64,000 bases of DNA, from positions 1,116,001 to 1,180,000 of the forward strand of contig NZ_QWDD01000001.1 in assembly GCF_003722355.1 (NCBI RefSeq). Reading direction: 5' to 3'. The notes below the pieces were generated by a model. The model was not told the DNA's origin. It made no database searches and saw nothing but the letters and a program-made list of their open reading frames with translations. Position numbers and translations under genes: made by a program. This document shows, piece by piece, positions 6,296 through 15,200 of this stretch (positions within the stretch are counted from its first letter, which is position 1; the number at the start of each line of letters is the position of its first letter). The DNA is from Methylocystis hirsuta. GTDB taxonomy: Bacteria; Pseudomonadota; Alphaproteobacteria; Rhizobiales; Beijerinckiaceae.

Positions 6296-7068
6296 CGCGC
6301 CTTGGCTCCATATTTGTGGAGATGGGCGCCATGCGCGGAGAGCCAGGCTTCCGCGCGATCCGTGTCGGCGCAGAGCCGCCGCGTCAGCTTCCAAAATCGC
6401 GGCGAATGGTCGAGATGCACGAGATGCGCGACCTCGTGGGCGGCGAGGTAATCGAGGACGAACGGCGGCGCCATGATCAGCCGCCAGGAAAAGTTCAGCG
6501 AGCCGGAGGCCGAACACGATCCCCATCGGCTGATCGGATCGCGCAGGCCGACGCCGCGGGGCGGCAGACTCAGTGCGCCAGTGTGGCGGGCGACCGCCTC
6601 TTCGAGGTCGAGTCGCGCCTCCCGCTTCAGGTGGTCCTGAACGCGGCGGTGCACATGTTCGCTCTGACCGGCGACGCAAAGCGCGAAGGGAGCCTCGGCG
6701 TCGTCTCTTGGCTCGATCCAGGTGACCCCGCGGCGGTCCGGATGATGGGCGATCATATGATCGACGCCGCGAAGAGGCGCGACCGAACCATGCGCGAAGG
6801 GAATGGTTGCAGGAAGCCTGTCGAGACGCGAAGCGATCCAGGCGGCGTGGCGCTGAGCGAAATCTCGCGCATCGCGCAATGACGCCCGCTTCGGCATCGT
6901 CAACACCGCATCGCGTGCGGCGAAGCGCACGCGCAAAGTGAATCGCCGCGCATTCTGTGACCGACGCAAAGCGACGAGGATTGTTTCGCCGGCGTGGACC
7001 AATGTGAGAATCGACGCGCCGCCACTTGGCGCCGGTCCTTCGCGCAGGAGTCGAAGCATAGCGCTCAT
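6292..7068 (-). CDS. YgjP-like zinc metallohydrolase (M48/DUF45 type)
   Basis: A 258-residue protein of the YgjP/WLM-like family. The zinc motif HEVAHLVHLDHSPRFW lies near residue 210 (HExxH plus a third His), preceded by the family block SRWGSCSASGSLNFSWRLIMAPP and YLAAHE. The N-terminal part is a small beta domain with RRSQNARRFTLRV. Members act on nucleotides or proteins; the substrate here is unknown. It is first in a two-gene operon with the DUF3280 gene. Confidence 0.85.
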   Translation of the reverse strand: MSAMLRLLREGPAPSGGASILTLVHAGETILVALRRSQNARRFTLRVRFAARDAVLTMPKRASLRDARDFAQRHAAWIASRLDRLPATIPFAHGSVAPLRGVDHMIAHHPDRRGVTWIEPRDDAEAPFALCVAGQSEHVHRRVQDHLKREARLDLEEAVARHTGALSLPPRGVGLRDPISRWGSCSASGSLNFSWRLIMAPPFVLDYLAAHEVAHLVHLDHSPRFWKLTRRLCADTDRAEAWLSAHGAHLHKYGAKAR

Positions 7069-7175
7069 GCTAGCGCAAACGCCATATGAGTCGCGAGTTC
7101 CAAAATTGCGGCCTGATGAAATATTTCCCTTGCGTTGCTTTTTTGCGCGCTCTGCGATGCAGGCGACTGTGCGCG

Positions 7176-7823
7176 CTACAGATGGCGTTCAAGCTCACGC
7201 GCGGCTTCGGCAGGGCGTCGCGCCACGTTGAACGGGCTTACAAAGTGGCCCTTTTTGTCCATCAGATAAACGACAGTGGTGTGGTCGACGGAATAGTCCT
7301 CGTCCTTGCCGGGCGCACGCTTAGAGAAGATGCGATATTCCCGCAACACGGGATCGAGCGAAGCGCGCGGACCGGTGACGCCGATGATGCGCGGATCGAA
7401 ATTGGAGAGATAGTCTTTGAGAGCTTCGGGCGTGTCCCGCTCCGGATCGACGGTGACGAACAGCGCGCCGACTTTCGCATCCGGTCCCATCGCCCGCAAG
7501 ATCTCCGACATCTCGAAGAGCGTGGTGTGACAAATATCGGGACAATGCGTATAGCCGAAGAAGACGAGGAAGGGGCGGCCGAGAAAATCCTGCTCGGTCA
7601 CCTGCTGCCCGGTATGCGCAGTGAGCTGAAAAGGTCCGCCGATGATTTCCGTCGAAGTCGTGGGCTTGCCGCTGGTGAAGTAGACAAAGGCGCCGAATAT
7701 GAGCGCGAAGACAGCCCCGACGCCGATCAGCAGCGGCCTCGATATGCCTGGTCCGCTGGTGGATTGTGCGCCCTTTGCGCTGCGCTTCATTCCCTTTGCG
7801 CCACCCTTCGATCCGTTGGCCAT
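7176..7823 (-). CDS. SCO1/SenC family copper chaperone
   Basis: A membrane-anchored thioredoxin-fold protein that delivers copper to the CuA site of cytochrome c oxidase and acts in the periplasm. The protein has 215 residues: a basic N-terminus, one transmembrane helix (PLLIGVGAVFALIFGAFVYF, about 29-48), then the SCO domain with FFGYTHCPDICHTTL (CxxxC copper ligands) and the conserved His in YSVDHTTVVYLMD. No cox genes are adjacent. A small secreted protein precedes it on the same strand, 72 bp away. Confidence 0.92.
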   Translation of the reverse strand: MANGSKGGAKGMKRSAKGAQSTSGPGISRPLLIGVGAVFALIFGAFVYFTSGKPTTSTEIIGGPFQLTAHTGQQVTEQDFLGRPFLVFFGYTHCPDICHTTLFEMSEILRAMGPDAKVGALFVTVDPERDTPEALKDYLSNFDPRIIGVTGPRASLDPVLREYRIFSKRAPGKDEDYSVDHTTVVYLMDKKGHFVSPFNVARRPAEAARELERHL

Positions 7824-7895
7824 CGTGCGTTTCCTGATTGTTGTCGTGGGCGGCGTGCGCCGCTGCGGGTCCGCTTAAGCGAACCGCGAATAGGA

Positions 7896-8246
7896 TCAGT
7901 CCGCGAAAACTATATGGGCGTCATTGCATAAGTCCACGTCGCCTGAATCCTTCGCGTCGTCGAACGCCCAACGCGCCTCAAAGCGGCAACCTTTGGCGCC
8001 GGTGATCGGAAATCGCATGCGGCCTCCGGCGGCCAGCGGCTTATCGAGCTTGCCGACGATGGCTTCCGGGGTCTTATCTTTTGCCGCCATGACGATCTCG
8101 AAGCTTTTCAGCGGCACGGGACGCTGGTTCTCCAGATCGACGGTTTGCGCCAGCTTCGCCGGCGCCATTCGCGGCTTCGTTGCGCCGACCGCCTGCGCGA
8201 CGCCGGCGGCGGCGATGACGCCGATCATCGCCAAGCGTAGCTTCAT
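7896..8246 (-). CDS. Small secreted protein
   Basis: A 116-residue protein with a signal peptide (MKLRLAMIGVIAAAGVAQAVGA). The mature part (TVDLENQRPVPLKSFEIV) reads like a beta-rich domain and carries two cysteines (GAKGCRFE and VDLCND) that could form a disulfide. I see no named family motif. It lies upstream of the SCO gene on the same strand and could share its transcript. A longer frame up to 9035 is antisense to the HerA-like gene and is rejected. Confidence 0.7.
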   Translation of the reverse strand: MKLRLAMIGVIAAAGVAQAVGATKPRMAPAKLAQTVDLENQRPVPLKSFEIVMAAKDKTPEAIVGKLDKPLAAGGRMRFPITGAKGCRFEARWAFDDAKDSGDVDLCNDAHIVFAD

Positions 8247-8411
8247 CGGACCTTCTCCCGGCGGGAACTTATCTCGCCCTTTTGCATTCGCCAAGCGCTG
8301 TCGGCGCCTGTGCGGCGGCCGAACGGGCGGACATGCGCGTCCCACGACGATGGTGTAGCTTCGCGCAATAGCGATTCCTGACTGTGAAAGCGCTTTAACC
8401 ATGAGCGAACC

Positions 8412-9932
8412 ATGAGCGAAACTCCGGGCGCCGTTCCAGGTAAAATCCTCGTCGGGGCAAGCGTAGCGGATAGGAAGCCGCACGCTTACCGCTATCTTCT
8501 GCTCGCGCTGGGCAATCGCCATGGCTTGATCGCGGGCGCAACCGGCGGCGGCAAAACCGTTTCGCTGCAGCTGCTCGCCGAAGGCTTCTCGAACGCCGGA
8601 ACCTGCGTCTTTCTCGCCGATGTCAAAGGCGATCTTGCGGGACTGTCGCAGCCGGGCGAAGGCAAGTCGGCCTTCGTCGCGCGCGCCAAGGAGATTGGCG
8701 TTGCTTACGAGCCCGACCGGTTTCCCGTCGCCTTTTGGGATGTCTTCGGCGAACAGGGACACCCTGTTCGCGCCTCCATCTCGGAAATGGGGCCGCTGCT
8801 TCTGTCGCGCCTGCTCGATTTGAACGACGTCCAAGAGGGCGTTCTGAATGTCGTTTTCAGGGTTGCGGACGAGCAGGGCATGTTGCTGCTCGATTTGAAG
8901 GATCTGCGGGCGATGCTCGCGCATGTTGCGGAGAACGCCGCGGTCTACAAACAGAAATACGGAAATGTGGCGCCCGCGAGCGTCGGCGCCATTCAGCGCC
9001 AGCTGTTGGTGCTGGAGACTCAGGGCGGCGATCAATTTTTTGGCGAGCCGGCGCTCGACATCATGGATTTCCTGCGCGTCGATCGCGACGGACGCGGGGT
9101 CATCAATATTCTCGCCGCAGACAAGTTAATGCGCGCGCCGCGGCTCTACGCCACCTTCCTTCTTTGGATGCTTTCCGAACTGTTCGAAACCCTGCCGGAA
9201 GTCGGCGATCTCGACAAGCCGAAGCTCGTCTTCTTCTTCGACGAGGCGCATCTGCTCTTCACCGACGCCCCGAAGGCGCTGCTGTCCGCGATCGAACAGG
9301 TCGTGCGTCTCATCCGCTCGAAAGGCGTCGGCGTTTATTTCATCACGCAAAATCCGCTCGACGTGCCGGATACGGTTCTGGGCCAGCTCGGCAACCGCAT
9401 TCAACATGTGCTGCGCGCATTCACGCCCCGCGATCAGAAGGCGGTGCGCGCCGCCGCCGAGACGTTTCGCGACAATCGCGCCATCGAGGAAGCCGAGGCG
9501 ATCATGCAGCTTGGCGTCGGCGAAGCGCTGGTGTCCATGCTCGACGCCAAGGGAGCGCCGGAAGTCGTCGAACGAGCGTTGATCGCGCCGCCGTCCGCCC
9601 GCGTTGGACCGATATCGCCGCAGGAGCGGAAGGCGGTCTTGGCGGCGAGCGTCTTCGGCGGAAAATACGACACGATGGTCGATCGCGAATCCGCCTTCGA
9701 AATGCTGCAGGCGCGCGCCGTCAAGGGCGGCGAGGCCGAAAGCGGCGCAGGCGGCGGTCTGCTGGGCGCGCTCGGCCGCATATTGGGCGGCGTTTTTGGC
9801 AAGGGCGACAAGAAGCGCATGTCGCCCGCGGAACTTGCGGCGCGCGCCGCGATCCAATCGGCGGCGCGGTCCGCCGGGACACAGATCGCGCGCCAAATTC
9901 TACGCGGCGTGCTGGGCGGAATGTCGAAGTGA
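8412..9932 (+). CDS. HerA-like ATPase, DUF853 family (YjgR-like)
   Basis: A 506-residue P-loop ATPase of the HerA/FtsK branch. Walker A is [11 protein letters not shown] near residue 42, and Walker B is [13 protein letters not shown] near residue 275. Also seen are [19 protein letters not shown] and the sensor segment [17 protein letters not shown] glycine-rich stretch ([19 protein letters not shown]) precedes the C-terminal helices. DUF853 proteins are widespread and their cellular role is not settled. No NurA-like nuclease is adjacent, so a HerA-NurA repair pair is not supported. Confidence 0.9.
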   Translation: MSETPGAVPGKILVGASVADRKPHAYRYLLLALGNRHGLIAGATGGGKTVSLQLLAEGFSNAGTCVFLADVKGDLAGLSQPGEGKSAFVARAKEIGVAYEPDRFPVAFWDVFGEQGHPVRASISEMGPLLLSRLLDLNDVQEGVLNVVFRVADEQGMLLLDLKDLRAMLAHVAENAAVYKQKYGNVAPASVGAIQRQLLVLETQGGDQFFGEPALDIMDFLRVDRDGRGVINILAADKLMRAPRLYATFLLWMLSELFETLPEVGDLDKPKLVFFFDEAHLLFTDAPKALLSAIEQVVRLIRSKGVGVYFITQNPLDVPDTVLGQLGNRIQHVLRAFTPRDQKAVRAAAETFRDNRAIEEAEAIMQLGVGEALVSMLDAKGAPEVVERALIAPPSARVGPISPQERKAVLAASVFGGKYDTMVDRESAFEMLQARAVKGGEAESGAGGGLLGALGRILGGVFGKGDKKRMSPAELAARAAIQSAARSAGTQIARQILRGVLGGMSK

Positions 9933-9974
9933 GTTCGGGCGAAATCAGGATGGCCATCGAATCCGTTCGTTGAC

Positions 9975-10070
9975 ATGGACGTCGTGATGAAGTCGACGCG
10001 CTATTTTTCTGAACAAGTGCTGCGCAAGCGACCCTATTTTGAGCGAGACTTTAGGAAAGAAGGCCAATGA
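9975..10070 (+). pseudogene. Remnant of the usual upstream partner of DUF2283 genes
   Basis: A 31-codon frame (or 27 codons from ATG 9987) reading MKSTRYFSEQVLRKRPYF. This resembles the N-terminus of the roughly 80-residue protein I recall encoded just upstream of DUF2283 genes in alphaproteobacteria. Here it stops after about 25 matching residues, and its TGA overlaps the DUF2283 ATG by 4 bp. The overlap suggests an internal deletion that preserved coupling. The family match is from memory. Confidence 0.4.
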
Positions 10071-10282
10071 AACTGGACTACTACCCTGACACCGACAGTC
10101 TCTACATAGAATTGAAGTCCGGCCCAGGAACGGAGACGCGAGAGGTTGTGTCGGGCCTCAACGTGGATATTGACGCGTCTGGCGACGTGGTCGGACTCGA
10201 TATAGACCACGCCTCGAAAAAACTCGACCTCACCACACTTGAGACGATTTCATTGCCCGTACGAGTCGCCAAAGTGGCGTGA
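10067..10282 (+). CDS. DUF2283 domain protein
   Basis: A 71-residue protein that fits DUF2283 throughout: MKLDYYPDTDSLYIELKS, then NVDIDASGDVVGLDIDHASKK. Function is unknown; the family often occurs in pairs with another small protein, suggestive of a toxin-antitoxin-like arrangement. The start overlaps the stop of the truncated frame upstream. Confidence 0.8.
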   Translation: MKLDYYPDTDSLYIELKSGPGTETREVVSGLNVDIDASGDVVGLDIDHASKKLDLTTLETISLPVRVAKVA

Positions 10283-10356
10283 CTGCTCTTTTGAGCGCGC
10301 CATTCACATTGCTGAATCTTAATCCGTGCTTTAGCCTCCCTTCACGCAATTGTCAT

Positions 10357-10385
10357 TTTCCAGCCCTGTAGGGGCGCCCTATAAT
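10357..10385 (+). promoter_or_regulatory. Candidate sigma-70 promoter for rpoH
   Basis: TATAAT at 10380-10385 is a perfect -10 box, with TTTCCA (10357-10362, 4/6 match) 17 bp upstream. Transcription would start near 10392, giving a leader of about 72 nt. Confidence 0.45.
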
Positions 10386-10461
10386 GTCCCCCTGTCGCGG
10401 CCGGCGTTTCGTGGCCGCGCTTTGCGGACCCGCCATGCTGAGGGGGTTCGTCAGGAGGGAC
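10386..10461 (+). promoter_or_regulatory. rpoH leader able to pair with its own Shine-Dalgarno sequence
   Basis: GTCCCCCTG (10386-10394) can pair with CAGGAGGGAC (10452-10461) as nine base pairs with one bulged A, covering the ribosome-binding site. The loop contains a second hairpin, CGCGGCC (10397-10403) with GGCCGCG. This layout resembles an RNA thermometer. Caveat: if transcription starts at the promoter above, much of the anti-SD strand would not be in the RNA. Confidence 0.3.
10434..10460 (+). repeat. Possible decayed palindromic repeat carrying the rpoH ribosome-binding site
   Basis: CATGCTGAGGGGGTTCGTCAGGAG matches the repeat at 830-853 at 20 of 24 positions. The SD core AGGAGG at 10453-10458 lies within it. 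Confidence 0.4.
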
Positions 10462-10463
10462 TT

Positions 10464-11348
10464 ATGGCGAATGCCTTGCCAATCGTCTCAGAAGACGGCC
10501 TAGCCCGCTATCTATCTGAAATCAGGCGGTTTCCAATGTTGGAGCCGCAGCAGGAATATATGCTTGCCAAGCGCTGGCGCGAGCATGAAGACGCTAAGGC
10601 CGCGCAGGAGCTGATCACGTCGCATCTGCGGCTCGTGGCGAAGATCGCCATGGGTTATCGCGGCTACGGCCTGCCGATCGGGGAAATCGTCTCCGAAGGC
10701 AATGTCGGCCTCATGCAGGCCGTCAAGCGCTTCGAGCCCGAGCGCGGCTTCCGCCTCGCGACCTATGCAATGTGGTGGATCCGCGCCTCCATCCAAGAGT
10801 ATATTTTGCGCTCCTGGTCGCTCGTCAAAATGGGCACCACGGCGAGTCAGAAGAAGCTCTTCTTCAATCTTCGCAAGGCCAAGAGCCGCATCTCCGCCTT
10901 CGAAGAAGGCGACCTCAGGCCTGAGAACGTCGAGAAGATCGCGCATCGGCTTGGCGTGTCCAAGCAGGACGTCATCGACATGAATCGCCGCATGGGCGGC
11001 GACGCTTCGCTCAACACGCCTTTGCGCGAGGAGGGCGAAGGCGAATGGCAGGACTGGCTTGTCGACGACAGCGTCGATCAGGAGCATCTGCTCGTCGCTC
11101 ACGAAGAAAGCGACAATCGCCTGAAGGCGCTGCGCGGCGCGCTTGACGTGCTCAATCCGCGCGAGCGGCGCATCTTCGAGGCGCGGCGTCTGTCCGACGA
11201 TCCTGTCACGCTCGAAACGCTGTCCGAGGAATTCGGCGTGTCGCGTGAGCGCGTGCGCCAGATCGAGGTGCGCGCCTTCGAGAAGGTGCAGGCGGCGGTG
11301 CGCGACGGCGTCGCGCGCATCGAGTCGGCGTCCGCGCCGGCGATGTAG
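10464..11348 (+). CDS. rpoH: RNA polymerase sigma factor RpoH (sigma-32)
   Basis: Directs RNA polymerase to heat-shock promoters. The 294-residue protein has region 1.2/2.1 (YLSEIRRFPMLEPQQEYMLAKRW), region 2.2-2.4 (LRLVAKIAMGYRGYGLP, RLATYAMWWIRASIQEYILRSW), the RpoH-typical QKKLFFNLRKAK box, and a region 4.2 helix-turn-helix (TLETLSEEFGVSRERVRQIE). The start at 10464 is preceded by CAGGAGGGAC. The frame open from 10350 lacks such a site and would cross the likely promoter. Alphaproteobacteria often have two RpoH paralogues; I cannot tell which this is. The gene converges on an M48 protease, 6 bp apart. Confidence 0.95.
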   Translation: MANALPIVSEDGLARYLSEIRRFPMLEPQQEYMLAKRWREHEDAKAAQELITSHLRLVAKIAMGYRGYGLPIGEIVSEGNVGLMQAVKRFEPERGFRLATYAMWWIRASIQEYILRSWSLVKMGTTASQKKLFFNLRKAKSRISAFEEGDLRPENVEKIAHRLGVSKQDVIDMNRRMGGDASLNTPLREEGEGEWQDWLVDDSVDQEHLLVAHEESDNRLKALRGALDVLNPRERRIFEARRLSDDPVTLETLSEEFGVSRERVRQIEVRAFEKVQAAVRDGVARIESASAPAM

Positions 11349-11354
11349 GCGGGG

Positions 11355-12425
11355 TTAGTCGCAGATCTTCTGCAACGCCTTCCATTCATCGTCGGTGAGC
11401 ACGGGGTCAGCGGTGGCTTTGTCGGCCGCCGCGAGCTTGGCGAGGCGGTCTTCGCTCAAGGGGTGATCGTTGAGTATGGTGAGGAAACCGTCTTTTTCCT
11501 TGCCCGTCACGCGCAGCAGCAATTCGCCCATGGGTTTCGCGGGTCGGCCGAGGCGGTCGAGCGTTTTCGCCGCGAATGCGTCGGCCTGCGCCTCTGCGTC
11601 CCGCGAATTCGCAGTTGTGAGCAGCGTTTTGCCGACGAGGACGATGGCGCCGCCGCCTGTCACGTCGCCAAAGAGCAGACCGAAGAGATAGGCGATTCCG
11701 CCATCGGCAATGACGCGGCGGAGATGATCGCGGTTCTGTAAATGGCCGAACTCGTGCGCCAGAACGCCCAGGATTTCGTCCTGCGACTGCGCCTTCTCCA
11801 ACAGCCCGGCCAGTATGAAGACCTTGCCCCCTGGCAGCGCGAAGGCGTTTGGCGACTTCGAGGAGATCGCCTCGATTGTCGCGGGCAGGCGAAGGCCGGA
11901 CGCGTCTTGCAAGCGTTGGGAAAGCTTCGCGAGCGCGGCGGCGCCCTTGGGCGACGCACAGCTCTTCCCGTCAAATATTTCCCGCACTTGCCCTTCAGCC
12001 GCATCGCCGAGACGTTTTTCCCACGCGACTGGCACGAGCGGCGCGAGCCGGTCTGCGGCGAAAGGAACGCCGAACCAGATCAGGCCGACGAGCGAAACGG
12101 TTGCGGCGAGCGACCAGCCGACGATTTTAAGCGTCGAACCGTCGGCGTGCAGCGCCTCGTCATCCGCGAGCTTCGGGCAACGACGTTCGATTTCGCGCTG
12201 CGATTCGGGATCGCGAACTTCGAGTTGCGCCAATTGCGCAGCGCCAATCGCGCGCAGCCGCATCACGTCGGACGGCGCTGGAATGGACCGAACGTCGGCG
12301 TAGGACCACGCGGAGAGAACCGCGCCGTCCTCGCATATGTCCAGCGTCGGTCCGAAAGCGAGCGTCACTCGGCGCTTTTTATTGACCAAGCCGTCGAAAT
12401 AGATCGCTTCGAACTTCTCTGTCAC
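11355..12425 (-). CDS. Membrane-anchored M48 family metalloprotease
   Basis: A 356-residue protein. An N-terminal beta-rich domain (residues 1-95) is followed by a transmembrane helix (IVGWSLAATVSLVGLIWFGV), then the peptidase domain with VLAHEFGHLQNRDH (HExxH) and the third ligand in SRDAEAQADAFA. The catalytic side is probably periplasmic. It starts 5 bp after the stop of the DUF898 membrane protein, so the two form an operon. Members of this type are presumed envelope quality-control proteases; the substrate is unknown. Confidence 0.88.
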   Translation of the reverse strand: MTEKFEAIYFDGLVNKKRRVTLAFGPTLDICEDGAVLSAWSYADVRSIPAPSDVMRLRAIGAAQLAQLEVRDPESQREIERRCPKLADDEALHADGSTLKIVGWSLAATVSLVGLIWFGVPFAADRLAPLVPVAWEKRLGDAAEGQVREIFDGKSCASPKGAAALAKLSQRLQDASGLRLPATIEAISSKSPNAFALPGGKVFILAGLLEKAQSQDEILGVLAHEFGHLQNRDHLRRVIADGGIAYLFGLLFGDVTGGGAIVLVGKTLLTTANSRDAEAQADAFAAKTLDRLGRPAKPMGELLLRVTGKEKDGFLTILNDHPLSEDRLAKLAAADKATADPVLTDDEWKALQKICD

Positions 12426-12430
12426 CTCGG

Positions 12431-13594
12431 TCAGAACCCCACGACATCAAGACTGTCGGCGAAGCCTTCGCCGAGCGCCGTCGGCGACGACGCGTCGAGC
12501 CGCATCGCGACTTCTTGCGCGGCGTGCAGATTGTGAATCGTTAGCGAATTGACGACGATCCGCCACACCCGCTGGACGAAGTAGGTGCGCCACAGGATCG
12601 AATACTGCACGATCAGCGCAAGATAGATCAGCACGGCGATAGGGATGCCTACGAATCTCGGCGGGAAGGCCAGGACGACCCAGAGCGCGATGGCGGCGGC
12701 TACGGCCGAAGCAAAGAGAAGGCCGACGAACATCCAGTAATATCCAGTCAGCGCATGAGCTTCCAGCGTCGAGTTCGCCCGCACGTCGCCGATGCGGACG
12801 CCCTCGAGCCACCATTTCCACTGCAGGGCCTTAAACCGCGCATAAATTTCTATAAAGGCGGTGGCAGCGAGCACAGGCAGCATCAACACTAGCCAACCTC
12901 CTCCATGAATTGCGGCGAAGGCCGAACCTCCGATGCAGGCGGCTCCCGTAAATGCGGCGCCAAGCCAAAGCCGCGAGCCCTGCTTGAAGAAATCACCGGC
13001 GGTCGCGACGAAATCGCCGCTAAGATCGCCGTAGTAGGTGTGGCGCATTTTGTAGCGTTCCAATGCCGCCTGCATCCACGGCAGCGCTAATCCAAGCGTG
13101 ACGATGCTGACGAAGCCCCAGCCCATGGCGCGCAACGCATAAGAAACGCCGGAGCCGTCCATATAGAAACGCAGTCCTCGCCAAGCCGTGCGATGCAGCC
13201 GATAGCGCCGGGCGCGATAGACGGCGAACTGCCAAAATACCCAAAAGAACACGCCGACGAGCGATGATACGAAAGATCGTGAGCGTTCGGCTTCGACGCC
13301 GAGCAGGAAGGACGCGAGATAGATCGGCGCCAGGATCGCCATGGCGAAGAGAAAGCCGATGAGCAATTCGCGCGCCGTGCCGAGATAGGCGAAGGCGTCG
13401 CCGTCGAGAATTGTATGCGACCACAGATGCTGGCGAATTTTTGTGGCGAGCCAAAAACGGTAGAAGCCGACGGTGATGATCTCGAGAGGCGTTCCTTTGA
13501 ACAGGAGGTCGCGAAATTCATCGTCGCGGCCGGTGAAAACAATATCGCTCGGTTCCGGCGCGCCTTGCGCCGCGCCAATTGTCATATCGTTCAT
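12431..13594 (-). CDS. DUF898 (YjgN-like) inner-membrane protein
   Basis: A 387-residue polytopic protein with about eight hydrophobic segments, for example LLIGFLFAMAILAPIYLASFL and IALWVVLAFPPRFVGIPIAVL. DUF898 features are the opening FTGRDDEFRDLLFKG and the repeated motif LEIITVGFYRFWLATKIRQ / MQAALERYKMRHTYYG. The start at 13594 has AAGGGGGC 8 bases upstream; the longer frame to 13687 does not. Function is unknown. Coupling with an M48 protease suggests a shared envelope job, as inference. Confidence 0.88.
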   Translation of the reverse strand: MNDMTIGAAQGAPEPSDIVFTGRDDEFRDLLFKGTPLEIITVGFYRFWLATKIRQHLWSHTILDGDAFAYLGTARELLIGFLFAMAILAPIYLASFLLGVEAERSRSFVSSLVGVFFWVFWQFAVYRARRYRLHRTAWRGLRFYMDGSGVSYALRAMGWGFVSIVTLGLALPWMQAALERYKMRHTYYGDLSGDFVATAGDFFKQGSRLWLGAAFTGAACIGGSAFAAIHGGGWLVLMLPVLAATAFIEIYARFKALQWKWWLEGVRIGDVRANSTLEAHALTGYYWMFVGLLFASAVAAAIALWVVLAFPPRFVGIPIAVLIYLALIVQYSILWRTYFVQRVWRIVVNSLTIHNLHAAQEVAMRLDASSPTALGEGFADSLDVVGF

Positions 13595-13724
13595 TGAAAA
13601 AGCCCCCTTGAATGGCCGCAATACTGCACTGCCGCATCGCGACCGGCAAGCTGTCCGCCGCTGCCGCGACGCTATATTCAAGCTCAATCGATCGATCCAG
13701 GATCAAAACCGGTAGGTGGGCCAC

Positions 13725-14402
13725 ATGTCTCACTGGCTCATTGTCGGCGCCAGCCGCGGCATCGGACTTGAAACTGCGCGTCAGCTTTCGGCGCGAGGGG
13801 AGCGCGTGACCGCGAGCGTGCGCAGCGCGGCGGGATTGGCGGCGCTGAAAGCGGCCGCGCCGCAGGCGGCGCCCTTGCAATTTGACGTTCGCGACGCGGC
13901 GGCGATCAGCGCCGCCGCCGCGCAAGTCCGCGATCCGATTGACGTGCTGATCGCCAACGCCGGCGCCTATGGGCCACAGCGCCAATCCTCGACCGACATG
14001 GATTTCGAAGGCGCGCTCGACCTTCTCTCGGTCAATACGCTGGGTCCGCTGCGCGTCGTCCAGGCCTTTCTGCCGCTTATAAAGCGCGGCGCCCGTCCCC
14101 GCATCGTGTTGATGACGAGCAGACTGGGCTCGATGTCGCTGGGCGGGACGGTCAATGTCGCCTACCGCGTCTCAAAGGCAGGGTTGAACAAGATCGCGCA
14201 ATGTCTCGCTGACGATCTGAAGGCGGAAGGCGTCGTCGTCGTCGCGCTCAGTCCGGGTCGGGTGCGCACCGCCATGGGCGGGCCGAACGCGACGCTCGAC
14301 GTGCGCGACAGCGTGGCGGGCGTCATTCAAGTCGCCGAGTCGCTGACGCTCGCCGATACGCGCCGCTATCTCGACTATCGCGGCGAAGAGCTTCCCTGGT
14401 GA
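13725..14402 (+). CDS. Short-chain dehydrogenase/reductase (SDR)
   Basis: A 225-residue Rossmann-fold oxidoreductase. NAD(P)-binding motif GASRGIG lies at residues 8-14, then DVRD, NAGAYGP (the NAG motif), and catalytic Ser (TSRLGSMS), Tyr and Lys in YRVSKAGLN, then LSPGRVRTAMGG. The Arg after the glycine motif suggests NADP(H). The start at ATG 13725 follows AGGTGG by 5 bases; a GTG at 13716 is possible. The substrate is unknown. It is divergent from DUF898. Confidence 0.9.
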   Translation: MSHWLIVGASRGIGLETARQLSARGERVTASVRSAAGLAALKAAAPQAAPLQFDVRDAAAISAAAAQVRDPIDVLIANAGAYGPQRQSSTDMDFEGALDLLSVNTLGPLRVVQAFLPLIKRGARPRIVLMTSRLGSMSLGGTVNVAYRVSKAGLNKIAQCLADDLKAEGVVVVALSPGRVRTAMGGPNATLDVRDSVAGVIQVAESLTLADTRRYLDYRGEELPW

Positions 14403-14435
14403 GGGGGCCCTGGTGAGCGCCGGACAGGCGCGCGC

Positions 14436-15200
14436 CTAATGTTTTTCTTGCTGCGGCCCGGCGCGCGCGACGGCAAGCGCGTCCCGCGCCTGGGTCTCGA
14501 GCTTCTCCGCCGTCTCTCTCTCCAACGCTCTTCGTGGCGTCGGCACATCGAGCGTCGCGACGACGCGAGCCGGACGCGGCGATAAAAGGAATATCCTGTC
14601 CGCGAGCGCAATCGCCTCGCGCAGATCGTGAGTCACGATCAGCGTGGTGATGCGCCGCTCGTCGATGAGCCTTGCGATCATCTCGCGCAGATCCTTGGCC
14701 AGCGCCGCGTCGAGCGAAACAAGCGGCTCGTCGAGCAGCAGCAGGTCGGGCTTGACGGCGAGCGCGCGCGCAAGCGCGACGCGCCGGGCGAGCCCCAGCG
14801 AGAGTTCGCGCGGGAAATGCGATGCGTGCTCGGCGAGCCCGAGTTCGTCGAGAAGCGCGGCGATGTCGTCTTCGCGCGCATGCGGCGCGGCGATGCGGAT
14901 ATTGTCGATGACGCTGCGCCACGGCAGCAATCGCGGCTCTTGGAAAACCATGCCGAGTCGGCCGTGTTCGGGCAGGACGATCGTTCCGACGTAGTCCTTG
15001 TCGAGTCCGGCGATGAGCCGCAGCAAGGTGGTCTTGCCGCAGCCGGAAGGGCCGACGACCGCGCCCGCCTGTCCCGCAGGCAGCGTCAGCCGCAAATCTT
15101 CCAGCGCGCGACGCGGGCTGCCGCTGGCGGAATGATAGTCCTTAGACGCGATCGTGACGTCGAGAGACGCCGCGCCGCCAGCGCGAGACGTGTCGTTCAA
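14436..15200 (-). CDS. ABC transporter ATP-binding protein (NitT/TauT type)
   Basis: A 254-residue nucleotide-binding subunit. Walker A is GPSGCGKTTLLRL, the Q-loop is MVFQEPRLLPW, the degenerate signature is LSLGLARRVALARAL (LSGGQ replaced by LSLGL), Walker B is LLLLDEPLVSLD, and the switch is VTHDLREA. It overlaps the permease gene by 59 bp and is last of the order binding protein, permease, ATPase. The substrate is not evident; relatives move nitrate, taurine, alkanesulfonates or pyrimidine precursors. Confidence 0.9.
   Translation of the reverse strand: MNDTSRAGGAASLDVTIASKDYHSASGSPRRALEDLRLTLPAGQAGAVVGPSGCGKTTLLRLIAGLDKDYVGTIVLPEHGRLGMVFQEPRLLPWRSVIDNIRIAAPHAREDDIAALLDELGLAEHASHFPRELSLGLARRVALARALAVKPDLLLLDEPLVSLDAALAKDLREMIARLIDERRITTLIVTHDLREAIALADRIFLLSPRPARVVATLDVPTPRRALERETAEKLETQARDALAVARAGPQQEKH

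Noticed and set aside
8247..9035. N-terminal extension of the small secreted protein (minus frame to 9035)
   Set aside because: Antisense to the HerA-like gene; a normal signal peptide starts at 8246.
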